DNA of 19,232 nt, taken from contig PLSY01000079.1 in the NCBI GenBank assembly GCA_003164275.1, positions 1-19,232 on the forward strand, read 5' to 3'. Position numbers and translations under genes: made by a program. The notes below the pieces were generated by a model. It saw nothing but the letters and a program-made list of their open reading frames with translations. It did no database searches and was not told the origin of the DNA. Position 1 is the first letter of the stretch. Every line of letters starts with the position of its first letter. Source of the DNA: Acidimicrobiaceae bacterium (GTDB taxonomy: Bacteria; Actinomycetota; Acidimicrobiia; Acidimicrobiales; RAAP-2). Shown in pieces: positions 12,302 to 19,232 of the stretch.

Positions 12302-13324
12302 GTGGCGAATGCGCACGAGTTCATCGAAACGACTCCGACCATCCAAAACTACTTCCGCGGCATCGTTCTCTTCGGCAGGAACGTGGCGTCGTACAAGTTC
12401 GCGTTGGCCAAGTGCATCATCGAGTTGGCGAGCGAAGGTCGTGACCGAGTGTCGCTCCAAGACCTCGCCGTGCCCTTCTCCCAGCACCTGTGTGATCACC
12501 TTAGGGCGGCACCCCGCCAGTCCACATCTGCCCAGAGCAAGTTCCTCGATGCCTGTCGTCAGTACAACGCGGGATCTATTGACGCCGACCAGCTTCGAGA
12601 CACCACCGTCCGAATGGGGTTCAACAACGTCATCGAAGCCTTCCACACCGTCGGCACTGGGGAAGTCGGGGTCCGCTTCTTCGGGGACAACCGGAAGTCA
12701 GTCACTCCCGGCATTGTCTTCACTGACGAACTGAATGAGTTGGCGGCAGCGGACGGCTCGGATGCGCTGGCAGAGACTGAGGCCAGATGGCGGTTGGTCG
12801 AGACAGCGTGGGATCTTTCACTCAGCACGTCCCTCATAGCCTACGACAGCAGCCGGCAGTTGCTGGTCCCATCGGTGCGCCGGGTCGCCCTTACGAGCGC
12901 TAGGGACGCTCTGAACGGGTACCAGAAAGGTCGGTGTTTCTACTGTTATCGGTCAGTGTCGATCATTGGCGGGGCAGACGATCTCGCCGACGTCGACCAC
13001 TTCATCCCGCACGCCCTGCAGCGGCACAACGTCATCGAGGGACTGGACCTGGTGTGGAACCTGGTGCTCGCCTGCAGCGACTGCAACAGGGGGCCGGAAG
13101 GCAAGTTCGACGCCGTCCCCGCCGTCACGTACCTGGACCGACTGTTCAAGCGCAATGAGTACCTGATCATGAGCAACCATCCACTGCGGGAAACACTGAT
13201 ACACCAGACGGGCCCTACCTCCGAACTGCGGCATGCCCACTTCCAGGCGGTCTACGACCTGGCCTGTAGCGCCCGGGTTTCTGGGACGTGGGAAAAGGCA
13301 CCAGTTGGCGATCCGACGTTCTGA
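12302..13324 (+). CDS. HNH nuclease with an N-terminal helical domain
   Basis: From GTG 12302 it has 340 residues; AGGAGGG (12288-12294) with a 7-base gap fixes the start although the frame is open to 12134. The N-terminal part (TIQNYFRGIVLFGRNVASYKFALAKCIIELAS, residues about 12-45) carries the FGRNVASYKFAL signature I associate with a family of HNH proteins of defence and RM regions. Residues about 205-275 are a classical HNH motif: Cys212-x2-Cys215 (GRCFYC), DVDHFIPHAL (catalytic His233, with Asp232), NLVLACSDCNRGPEGK (Asn253, Cys258, Cys261, Asn262). The protein would be a DNA (or RNA) nuclease; target and trigger are unknown. Its N-terminal partner contacts could involve the divergent MazG-like enzyme. 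No signal or membrane segments. Confidence 0.88.
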   Translation: MANAHEFIETTPTIQNYFRGIVLFGRNVASYKFALAKCIIELASEGRDRVSLQDLAVPFSQHLCDHLRAAPRQSTSAQSKFLDACRQYNAGSIDADQLRDTTVRMGFNNVIEAFHTVGTGEVGVRFFGDNRKSVTPGIVFTDELNELAAADGSDALAETEARWRLVETAWDLSLSTSLIAYDSSRQLLVPSVRRVALTSARDALNGYQKGRCFYCYRSVSIIGGADDLADVDHFIPHALQRHNVIEGLDLVWNLVLACSDCNRGPEGKFDAVPAVTYLDRLFKRNEYLIMSNHPLRETLIHQTGPTSELRHAHFQAVYDLACSARVSGTWEKAPVGDPTF

Positions 13325-13507
13325 TCGCAGCAGATCGTCGGCCGCCGGGTCCAGTTGGATGTCCAGGTGTTGACCGATGTAGTCGGGGTCCGGTCGCGAT
13401 CGCAATGCCATCCTGCCCGTTTGCTCCCCGGTGTCACGCCCCCTGCCTCCAACGTCTACTCGCCCGACGATCCCAGACGCGAGCTGAAGTCCAATGCGAT
13501 TGCCCGC

Positions 13508-14140
13508 CTACGAGGATTGCGCAACAGTTACGGTGATAGTTCCAGTTGCCGTTCCCCCGGCAAAACCGGCCGTTTCACATGCAGCCGCCACCGAATGTGT
13601 TCCAGCTGCGAGGACCGAAGTTTGGCCCATGAGTGGAATGTTGAAGGAACCGACTCGTCCGTTTCCGTCGAACAGAACCGAAGCTGGAAGGCCGAATGGA
13701 CTCCCATCCACCGAGAGTTGGCAGGTCACCCGCCCGGCGGCGCCCGTGGGTCCATTCACATCGTCAATCGCCGCATCTGCGATCACGGATTCGCTGCCGA
13801 TTGTGGTGATGGTCGCGCTTGCCACCGTGATCATCATCTGAGTTGAAAGTGCAACGCTGGTGGACGATGAAGACGAAGACGCCGCTGCCACGGCAGCCGG
13901 CCCTGGGTCACCCTGTGGCCCTTGCGAGTTCCAGTTGATGACCGTCGACGTCTTCGGGCACGTAGTCGGTGAGGTCATCCCCACCTTCGACAGCGCACCC
14001 TTGGTCGACAGACACGCGTAGTACGTCGTGGTTGTACCAGTTGCCCCTGCCTCGATGGCCACAGTTGTACCCGTAGCAATGATGGCCCCGGCGATGACGC
14101 CGACTGCTACGAGGACAGCACTTCTCGGGATCTTGCTCAT
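13508..14140 (-). CDS. Secreted collagen-like / Ser-rich protein
   Basis: The 210-residue protein starts at ATG 14140 with an AGAGGTGG site upstream. Residues 1-33 are a signal peptide/anchor (SKIPRSAVLVAVGVIAGAIIATGTTVAIEAGA). Then TTYYACLSTKGALSKVG...TCPKTSTVINWNSQGPQGDPGPA, a Cys-bracketed module ending in a short Gly-Pro-x stretch, then low-complexity AAASSSSSSTS and a beta-rich Ig-like region to the end (TITTIGSESVIADAAIDDV...GRVTCQLSVDG...CETAGFAGGTATGTITVTV). The YYACL ... W(N/G)S(Q/T)GPQG module is shared with the upstream gene 14159-15205, from which it is separated by 18 bases, so they form an operon. Function unknown; an extracellular surface role is likely. Confidence 0.85.
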   Translation of the reverse strand: MSKIPRSAVLVAVGVIAGAIIATGTTVAIEAGATGTTTTYYACLSTKGALSKVGMTSPTTCPKTSTVINWNSQGPQGDPGPAAVAAASSSSSSTSVALSTQMMITVASATITTIGSESVIADAAIDDVNGPTGAAGRVTCQLSVDGSPFGLPASVLFDGNGRVGSFNIPLMGQTSVLAAGTHSVAAACETAGFAGGTATGTITVTVAQSS

Positions 14141-14158
14141 GATGGTTCCACCTCTCGA

Positions 14159-15205
14159 TCAGATGCCGTGACCGATGCAGGTTCCTGTTGAGTACAAGGT
14201 GCTTCCATCGGGGCAGGTCGCGTACGTCCAGAGGACATTCGTCAAGATGGCACCGGTGAAGTTGGCTCCGGTGAGAAGTGAGCCATTGAGTGATGCCCCC
14301 GTCAGATTCGATTCCGACAGATTGGCGTTGGTAAGGACGGCTCCGGAGAGGACGGTCCCGATGAGGTTCGCCCCTGAGAGGTTTGCACCGGACAGATTAG
14401 CTCCGTACAGGTTCACCGCCGAGAGGTTGGACCCAGGAAGATTGACCGCTCCCAGATGCACACTTTGCAACGTCGTACCGCTCAGATTGGTTGAGGCGAA
14501 GCCGATGACGCCAGTCAAGTTTGCACCCGTGAGATTCGCTTCACTGAGGTTCAAGTTCGTGAGCGTTGCCCCAGTCAGGTTGGCATTGCTCAGATTGGCG
14601 TTTGTCAGATTGGCTCCAGACAGGTTGACTCCCGCCAGGTTCACCTGGACGAGGCTGGCGCGGGTCAAGTTGGCATTGCTTAGATCAGCACCGGCCAGAT
14701 CGTCCTCGTTGAAGTAAGCACCAGTCAGGTCACAACCACTGAGAACGATTCCCTCATGGGGAATCCCTGTGCACGCCGGAGCAGGACCCGTCGGGCCTGC
14801 AGGCCCTGCCGGCCCCTGTGCACCTGTGGCTCCTGCAGCCCCTTGCGGCCCGACGAGAGTGGCAAGCCACTGTGTAATTGAACCCGAATAGCCGTTTTCC
14901 TGCGCGAGTTGGTAGGTACTGGCCCCCGCCAAGCCCTGAGGTCCGACCGCACCTGTCGCCCCGGAAGGTCCGGGAGAACCAGTCGCCCCTTGTGGACCCG
15001 TCGACCCCCACGAGATCTGGGTGGCCGACGCTGCACAGGTCGGAGCAGTCGTACCGACGCTGGTCAACTTCCCTGCCTTCAGACAGGCGTAGTACGTCAC
15101 GTTGCCGCCGCTCGCTCCGGCATTCACTGCCGCAGTCAGTCCAGCCCCGGCGGCTCCGGCGATCAGGGCGACCGCGATCAGTGCAAGCGTCTTCGGGATT
15201 CTCAT
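14159..15205 (-). CDS. Secreted collagen-like pentapeptide-repeat protein
   Basis: From ATG 15205 (AAGGAG five bases upstream) it has 348 residues. Residues 1-30 are a signal peptide (RIPKTLALIAVALIAGAAGAGLTAAV). A YYACL...TCAASATQISWGSTGPQG module follows, then collagen-like Gly-x-y (GATGSPGPSGATGAVGPQG), the tail-associated YQLAQENGYSGSITQWLATLVG motif known from collagen-like phage and bacterial proteins, a second Gly-x-y run and then about 170 residues of pentapeptide repeats (ANLTNANLSNANLTGATLTNLNLSEANLTG...), capped by CPDGSTLYSTGTCIGHGI. The gene is open in frame to 15361 but SD and signal fix the start. It is the first gene of an operon with 13508-14140 and follows the acidic gene by about 160 bases. 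Confidence 0.88.
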   Translation of the reverse strand: MRIPKTLALIAVALIAGAAGAGLTAAVNAGASGGNVTYYACLKAGKLTSVGTTAPTCAASATQISWGSTGPQGATGSPGPSGATGAVGPQGLAGASTYQLAQENGYSGSITQWLATLVGPQGAAGATGAQGPAGPAGPTGPAPACTGIPHEGIVLSGCDLTGAYFNEDDLAGADLSNANLTRASLVQVNLAGVNLSGANLTNANLSNANLTGATLTNLNLSEANLTGANLTGVIGFASTNLSGTTLQSVHLGAVNLPGSNLSAVNLYGANLSGANLSGANLIGTVLSGAVLTNANLSESNLTGASLNGSLLTGANFTGAILTNVLWTYATCPDGSTLYSTGTCIGHGI

Positions 15206-15276
15206 CAGTACTCCTTCGGTCAGTTGCGGCAAGGGTTGGTCGAGGCCAACGACGGTCCGAGTCCTTCGCCGATCTC

Positions 15277-15307
15277 CACCCGCGGGCGTCCGCTGCTGGC
15301 ACGGTAG
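15277..15307. repeat. Intergenic copy of a duplicated segment (partner 8328-8358)
   Basis: The 31 bases match 8328-8358 at 27 positions, and lie 5' of the pentapeptide genes in both loci. They are evidence, with the adjacent stub, that 7.8-8.5 kb and 14.2-15.4 kb are duplicates. Confidence 0.65.
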
Positions 15308-15366
15308 TCGAGGGTTGTGCTGGCAGGACGGGAGTGTGCGAGTCAGTGATCGGAAGGTCACAGTCA

Positions 15367-15942
15367 GTCGTCGTCATCCTGCCAATCCCCGAACGGCGGG
15401 TCATCGGCCGTCGGGTCCGGGTGGATGTCCGGGTCGAGATCGTCCTCCTCATCGGGTCCACCGTCCGGGTCGATCCGGTCGGGCACCTCACGTTGGCGGT
15501 CCCAGGTCACGCCCAGCTCTGCCATGGCCCACGCCACCCTCTCATCCTCGGAGGCGTCGGGTCCGGGGTAGGGGTTCTGGTTGTCCCCGTCCAGTTCGTC
15601 GGTCACTGCCGTAGGTGTGCGCCGGTCGTCATCTGCAGATGCGACGCAGAAGACGTAGCCGAACTCGTGAGGGCTGCGAAGCAGACCCCATCGAGGCTGA
15701 TACGAGATGCTGGGGCCGTTCACGGCGATGACATCGAGCAACCGGCCCGGATCATGGTTCCAGAGGAGGACCACTTCGCCATCGACCTCGATGGTCAGGT
15801 CTCCATTGTCCGAGGCGCCGACGAAGCGGCCGCTCGACGGCCGGTTCCGCCGATCCCTACTGGCGAGCCTCCACTGGATCCAGTGGACATCGTGGCCGGG
15901 CGAGTAGAGACCACAGGTGACGCGGGGACGAACTTCCGGCAT
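15367..15942 (-). CDS. Acidic protein of unknown function
   Basis: From ATG 15942 (GGAGGAG four bases upstream) the protein has 191 residues. The frame continues upstream to 16077 without an SD, so the shorter form is preferred. N-terminal half: RPRVTCGLYSPGHDVHWIQWRLASR, then VGASDNGDLTIEVDGEVVLLWNHDPGRLLDVI and YQPRWGLLRSPHEFGYVFCVAS, compatible with a beta-rich small domain. C-terminal half is disordered and very acidic (DEEDDLDPDIHPDPTADDPPFGDWQDDDD). A 16-codon paralogue of its C-terminus is found at 8416-8466. It precedes the secreted pentapeptide protein by 162 bases, in the same direction. Function not recognised. Confidence 0.78.
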
Positions 15943-16442
15943 CGACTCCTCCATCGAACATGGCGTTCGCACCGTGCCCTCGTGGGTCGGTTGCGGCGGA
16001 GTCAGGGGCCCATGTGCCTCGTCCGCTCTGGATGGGTACGTGCCCATTCTACTTCTGGGCTGTCCTAGCTCAGTCAAGTGCCGAGATGCTGAGCCGGTGT
16101 GGCGGATGAACAGCTGGGTGTGGCGGTGGCTGGTTCCTTACGTGATGACTTACTGGTGGCTCTAGTGGCGCTGTCGGTAACGCGATGTTGTTGGTAGCGA
16201 TGTTCGTAATGATGAGTTAGATGTTCTTCACTATGTGTCTCGCTATTGATACGAGACAGGCTTCCACTAGTAGACGTAACTAGTAGTAAATAGTGGTGGC
16301 AACAGATAGAGGAACGTGCTGGTAAGCGTGTTAGACCACTGTAGCAATACGCGATCTCAGCGGCGCCTTGACATCACGAAGTTCGCGGGTACCATGTCGT
16401 CTGAAAGGGCAGCCACCGCCCCCGTGATAGAGAGGAACCATC
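15943..16442. other. Divergent intergenic region with an AT-rich, structured block
   Basis: About 500 bases without a supported gene. The 16170-16350 part is noticeably richer in A and T than its surroundings, with GCGATGTT repeated at 16182 and 16197, a 7-bp perfect hairpin (TGTCTCG, 16236-16242, with CGAGACA, 16252-16258) and two ACTAGTAG copies (16266 and 16279) inside a CCACTA/TAGTGG inverted pair (16264-16296). The right end holds the 16368-16395 promoter. Confidence 0.6.
16368..16395 (+). promoter_or_regulatory. Sigma-70-type promoter TTGACA-N16-TACCAT
   Basis: A consensus -35 TTGACA (16368-16373), 16-base spacer and TACCAT -10 (16390-16395) give a predicted start near 16402 and a leader of about 40 bases. 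This is the best promoter in the window and drives the DUF4258-unknown-hsdM operon. Confidence 0.75.
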
Positions 16443-16730
16443 ATGATCACCAATGCCCATTCCGAGGCCCAGCTGGTCTTCAGTGCGCATGCGGAGGACC
16501 GACTCTGGGAGCGTGGCTTCTCGCCCGAGGACGTCGCTGCACTCCTTGGCGCTCCACACGTCAGTCATCCGGGCGATCCCCGGTACGGGCTGGGCCGCGT
16601 CGTCCACAACTTCGATGAGATTCGGGTCGTCACCGGTCGGATTCGGCCCGATGGACGGACCGACGTCATCACGGTCATGTGGCGGGACTTCTGGCCCGAC
16701 GAGGCGTGCGACCGTCGGAGTGCAGCGTGA
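16443..16730 (+). CDS. DUF4258-like protein, first gene of the hsdM operon
   Basis: The 95-residue protein starts at ATG 16443, with AGAGGA (16431-16436) and a 6-base gap. The FSAHAEDRLWERGFSPEDVAALLGAPHV segment (His16, Arg20, Arg24) is the DUF4258 hallmark, followed by beta strands GRVVHNFDEIRVVTGRI and TDVITVMWRDFWP. The family has a small alpha/beta fold resembling mRNA-interferase toxins in some cases; a nuclease or toxin role here is inference only. The stop codon overlaps the next gene (GTGA, 16727-16730), so the two are translationally coupled. Confidence 0.8.
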   Translation: MITNAHSEAQLVFSAHAEDRLWERGFSPEDVAALLGAPHVSHPGDPRYGLGRVVHNFDEIRVVTGRIRPDGRTDVITVMWRDFWPDEACDRRSAA

Positions 16731-17368
16731 GGGCGATCCCGATGTCGGAGTTCCCCACTCCACTGAGGTTCCGGCTTGGCGTGTCGGCAACTTCGGCCTG
16801 GCATGTCACCCGCAGGCCGGAGAAGACGGCCAAGGGCGATGACTGGGTCGGTGCCACCTTCATCCTGAACAAGCAGGCGATGACCGTCCGCTTGAACAGA
16901 GACCGAACGCTCGTGGTGAGTTGTCCAACTGCTCCTGCAGGGTCCGTACGTGCGTCTGTAGTCGTAGATGCTGATGGCATCCATCTGGGAGAGTTGGTCC
17001 GGACTCCGCAGGCACCCGGAGTCGACGTTCCCGAGCCGTCAACCCTGCCCCCATTCCGCTGGGTGCTGGGCAAGGACCATCTCGGACTGACTTACGAGAC
17101 GAGCCGGTCCAGGCCGGGCACATGGCGCAACAGGTGTGTCAACGACCGGCAGTGGATGTCAGCCTGCCTGACGCACTTCGCATCCGACGTCTGGGTGAGG
17201 GTGGTGGTCTACGCCGACGGTCGGGTCTGGATCGGGACGCCCGGAGTGGGGCAGTCGCTTCAGGGGCATCTCGGAGAGGACGGATTGGACCTTGGACTGA
17301 GTGACCCAGTGGCTACCCTTGGCCTCAACGTCGGAGAGCCCGGCACCGGAAGGGCAGAGTCAGCGTGA
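16727..17368 (+). CDS. Unknown protein between DUF4258 and hsdM
   Basis: The 213-residue protein starts at GTG 16727, overlapping the upstream stop as GTGA; ATG 16742 is an alternative. It seems to be beta-rich with no recognised motif: FPTPLRFRLGVSATSAWHV, WVGATFILNKQAMTVRLNRDRTLVVS, then a Pro-rich joint (VDVPEPSTLPPFRWVLG) and DVWVRVVVYADGRVWIGTP. No transmembrane or signal segment. The stop overlaps hsdM's GTG start (GTGA, 17365-17368), so DUF4258, this gene and hsdM are one coupled transcript. This tight linkage suggests a role in the system, e.g. an accessory subunit or control protein, but no function is known to me. Confidence 0.78.
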   Translation: MRAIPMSEFPTPLRFRLGVSATSAWHVTRRPEKTAKGDDWVGATFILNKQAMTVRLNRDRTLVVSCPTAPAGSVRASVVVDADGIHLGELVRTPQAPGVDVPEPSTLPPFRWVLGKDHLGLTYETSRSRPGTWRNRCVNDRQWMSACLTHFASDVWVRVVVYADGRVWIGTPGVGQSLQGHLGEDGLDLGLSDPVATLGLNVGEPGTGRAESA

Positions 17369-19232
17369 CCGACGGAGCAACGAACAACCACGCCGCCTTC
17401 ATCTGGTCTGTCGCCGACCTCCTCCGCGGGGACTACAAGCAGTCCGACTACGGCAAGGTCATCCTCCCCTTGACTGTCATCCGGCGCCTCGACTGCGTCC
17501 TGGAGTCGACCAAGCCCGCTGTCCTTGACCGCCACCGGATCCTGAAGGGGAAGGTCGAGAACGTCGACCCGATCTTGGAGAGCGTGGCCGAGCAGCGGTT
17601 CTTCAACACGTCGCCCCTCGACTTCAAGCGGCTGCTCGATGACCCGACCCAGGTGGCTGGCAACCTTCGCGCTTACATCGCCGGGTTCAGCGAGGGGGCC
17701 CGCGAGGTCATCGACAAGTTCGACTTCGACGGCCAGATCACCCGCCTCGCAAGGGACAACCTCCTCTACCTCGTGCTGTCGAAGTTCGCCGACCTCGACC
17801 TCCACCCCGAGACCGTGGACAACGTCCAGATGGGATACCTCTACGAAGAACTGATCCGGAAGTTCTCGGAGCTCTCCAACGAGACAGCGGGCGAGCACTT
17901 CACTCCACGCGAGGTCATCCGCCTCATGGTGAACCTCCTCTTCGTCGAGGACGATGAGATGCTCACCGGGCCAGGCGTCGTCCGCACCCTCTTCGACCCG
18001 GCGTGTGGCACCGGCGGGATGCTGTCCGTTGCCGAGGACCATCTTCGGTCCCTCAACTCGGCTGCCCAGTTGGAGGTCTTCGGCCAGGAGCTCAACGACG
18101 AGACCTACGCCATCTGCCGGTCCGACATGATGCTGAAGGGCCAGGACGCATCACACATCGTCCAAGGCAACTCGTTCAGTGAGGACGGACATGCTGGCCG
18201 CAAGTTCGACTACATGCTGGCCAATCCACCCTTCGGGGTGGAGTGGAAGAAGGTCAAGGACGAAGTCGAGGCTGAGCACGACAAACTCGGGTTCGCCGGT
18301 CGGTTCGGGGCCGGGCTCCCGCGGATCAACGACGGCAGCTTCCTGTTCCTTCAGCACATGATCAGCAAGATGAAGGCCCCCGAGGATGGGGGGAGCCGGA
18401 TTGCCATCGTCTTCAACGGCTCGCCGCTCTTCACCGGGGCCGCTGGATCCGGGGAGTCCGAGATCCGTCGGTGGATCATCGAGAGCGACTGGCTGGAAGC
18501 GGTCGTCGCCCTCCCTGACCAGCTCTTCTACAACACCGGGATCTCGACCTACTTCTGGATCGTGACCAACCGGAAGACGCCCGAACGACGCGGCAAGGTC
18601 CAACTCATCGACGCTCGGCAGTACTTCGTGAAGATGCGGAAGTCACTGGGCGACAAGCGCAAGCAGCTGAGCGATGACCAGATCGACCAGATCACGCGGC
18701 TCTACGGGGACTTCACCGAGGGCGAGGGAGTGAAGATCTTCCCGAACGAGGCGTTCGGATACCAGCGCATCACTGTCGAGCGACCGCTTCGGGTGAAGTG
18801 GGAAGTGACGCCAGAGACCCTGGGGTTGGTCGCCGAGACCAAGGCGTGGGAGAAGCTGCAGCTGGGTGAACGCGAGTCGGTGGAGGTTGCCCTGAAGGCA
18901 CTGGATGGAACCTCAACCACCGACCGGAAGGTGATGGCCAAGGCCCTGGGATCGGTCCCGAAGGCCATCGAGAAGGCCGTGTGGAGTGCGCTGGCTGTGA
19001 GCGACCCTGAGGCACCAATCGTGACAAACCGTAAGGGCCAGCCGGAACCGGACGCAGATCTGCGCGACAACGAGAACGTGCCACTGCCCCCCATCCCCGT
19101 GGAGTGGGAAGCGGATACCTCGGAGCGCCTAGCCAGCCTCGACTACCGGGGTTCGGTTGAGGAGTACATGGGGGCCGAGGTGCTCCCGTTCGTCGAGGAC
19201 GCCTGGGTCGACTTCGACAAGACGAAGATCGG
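17365..19232 (+). CDS. hsdM: Type I restriction-modification methyltransferase HsdM (open at the right edge)
   Basis: N6-adenine methyltransferase subunit of a type I system, which methylates the recognition sequence chosen by HsdS. The frame is open from GTG 17365 to the window end (622 codons), overlapping the previous stop by GTGA. The HsdM N-terminal domain begins NNHAAFIWSVADLLRGDYKQ and includes the LPLTVIRRLDCVLE helix. AdoMet motif I is FDPACGTGG (residue 210), and motif IV is NPPFG (Asn287), which indicates target adenine. The following region (FLFLQHMISKMK..., IRRWIIESDWLEAVVALPDQLFYNTGISTYFWIVTN) is the usual second half of the methylase fold. A long C-terminal extension (EVLPFVEDAWVDFDKTKI) of the large HsdM type ends a little beyond the edge. 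hsdS and hsdR are expected further right. Confidence 0.95.
   Translation, partial: MTDGATNNHAAFIWSVADLLRGDYKQSDYGKVILPLTVIRRLDCVLESTKPAVLDRHRILKGKVENVDPILESVAEQRFFNTSPLDFKRLLDDPTQVAGNLRAYIAGFSEGAREVIDKFDFDGQITRLARDNLLYLVLSKFADLDLHPETVDNVQMGYLYEELIRKFSELSNETAGEHFTPREVIRLMVNLLFVEDDEMLTGPGVVRTLFDPACGTGGMLSVAEDHLRSLNSAAQLEVFGQELNDETYAICRSDMMLKGQDASHIVQGNSFSEDGHAGRKFDYMLANPPFGVEWKKVKDEVEAEHDKLGFAGRFGAGLPRINDGSFLFLQHMISKMKAPEDGGSRIAIVFNGSPLFTGAAGSGESEIRRWIIESDWLEAVVALPDQLFYNTGISTYFWIVTNRKTPERRGKVQLIDARQYFVKMRKSLGDKRKQLSDDQIDQITRLYGDFTEGEGVKIFPNEAFGYQRITVERPLRVKWEVTPETLGLVAETKAWEKLQLGERESVEVALKALDGTSTTDRKVMAKALGSVPKAIEKAVWSALAVSDPEAPIVTNRKGQPEPDADLRDNENVPLPPIPVEWEADTSERLASLDYRGSVEEYMGAEVLPFVEDAWVDFDKTKI

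Noticed and set aside
13266..13276. GTAGCGCCC match to the tRNA end as a right attachment site
   Set aside because: Only 9 bases shared, inside the coding HNH gene; too short for an attachment core.
14878..16068. 396-codon plus-strand open frame
   Set aside because: It lies opposite the collagen-like and acidic genes, is Arg/Ser-rich and has no domain; shadow of high-GC coding.
17260..18042. 260-codon minus-strand frame opposite hsdM
   Set aside because: Acidic, repetitive antisense shadow; HsdM motifs on the plus strand are unmistakable.

Overview
The window is a GC-rich bacterial segment, most likely from an actinomycetote. Three small proteins (1635-1889, 5671-5946, 2218-2436) look like lineage-typical actinobacterial families. 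Several genes seem to start at a -10-like hexamer without a ribosome binding site, and DUF2510/DUF4190-type and ScoMcrA-like proteins are present. No 16S or other species marker is present, so the assignment is an inference. The DNA looks like one end of a tRNA-anchored genomic island.

Layout. The first ~22 bases look like the 3' end of a tRNA, followed at once by a tyrosine integrase (102-992). From 1007 to 3880 comes a run of small plus-strand genes, mostly unknown, interrupted by 21-nt tandem repeats that look like a solo insertion-sequence end. A minus-strand unknown (3915-4760) is divergent from a small serine recombinase (4841-5506), followed by a small tryptophan/cysteine-signature protein (5671-5946) and a cysteine-motif protein of unknown role (6325-7341). 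A perfect-looking hairpin separates this from a 5'-truncated DUF1643 gene (7450-7809).

From 7841 to 10294 and 13508 to 15942 lie envelope or secreted proteins: a pentapeptide-repeat lipoprotein, a small membrane zinc-ribbon protein, a DUF2510/beta-helix/DUF4190 membrane protein, and a three-gene minus-strand set (acidic protein, collagen-like pentapeptide-repeat protein, collagen-like Ser-rich protein). The 7.8-8.5 kb segment is a decayed duplicate of the 14.2-15.4 kb segment: the same order, with the acidic partner reduced to a 16-codon stub.

Interleaved is a defence cluster: an XRE regulator of the restriction-controller type (10353-10565) with a perfect palindromic operator, a ScoMcrA-like SRA-HNH modification-dependent endonuclease (10637-11803), a MazG-like nucleotide pyrophosphohydrolase (11941-12261) divergent from a second HNH nuclease (12302-13324), and a promoter-led, translationally coupled operon of DUF4258 protein, unknown protein and type I methylase HsdM (16443 to the window edge). 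The specificity and restriction subunits should lie just beyond the right edge. The most testable new units are the MazG/HNH pair and the two genes welded onto the front of hsdM.
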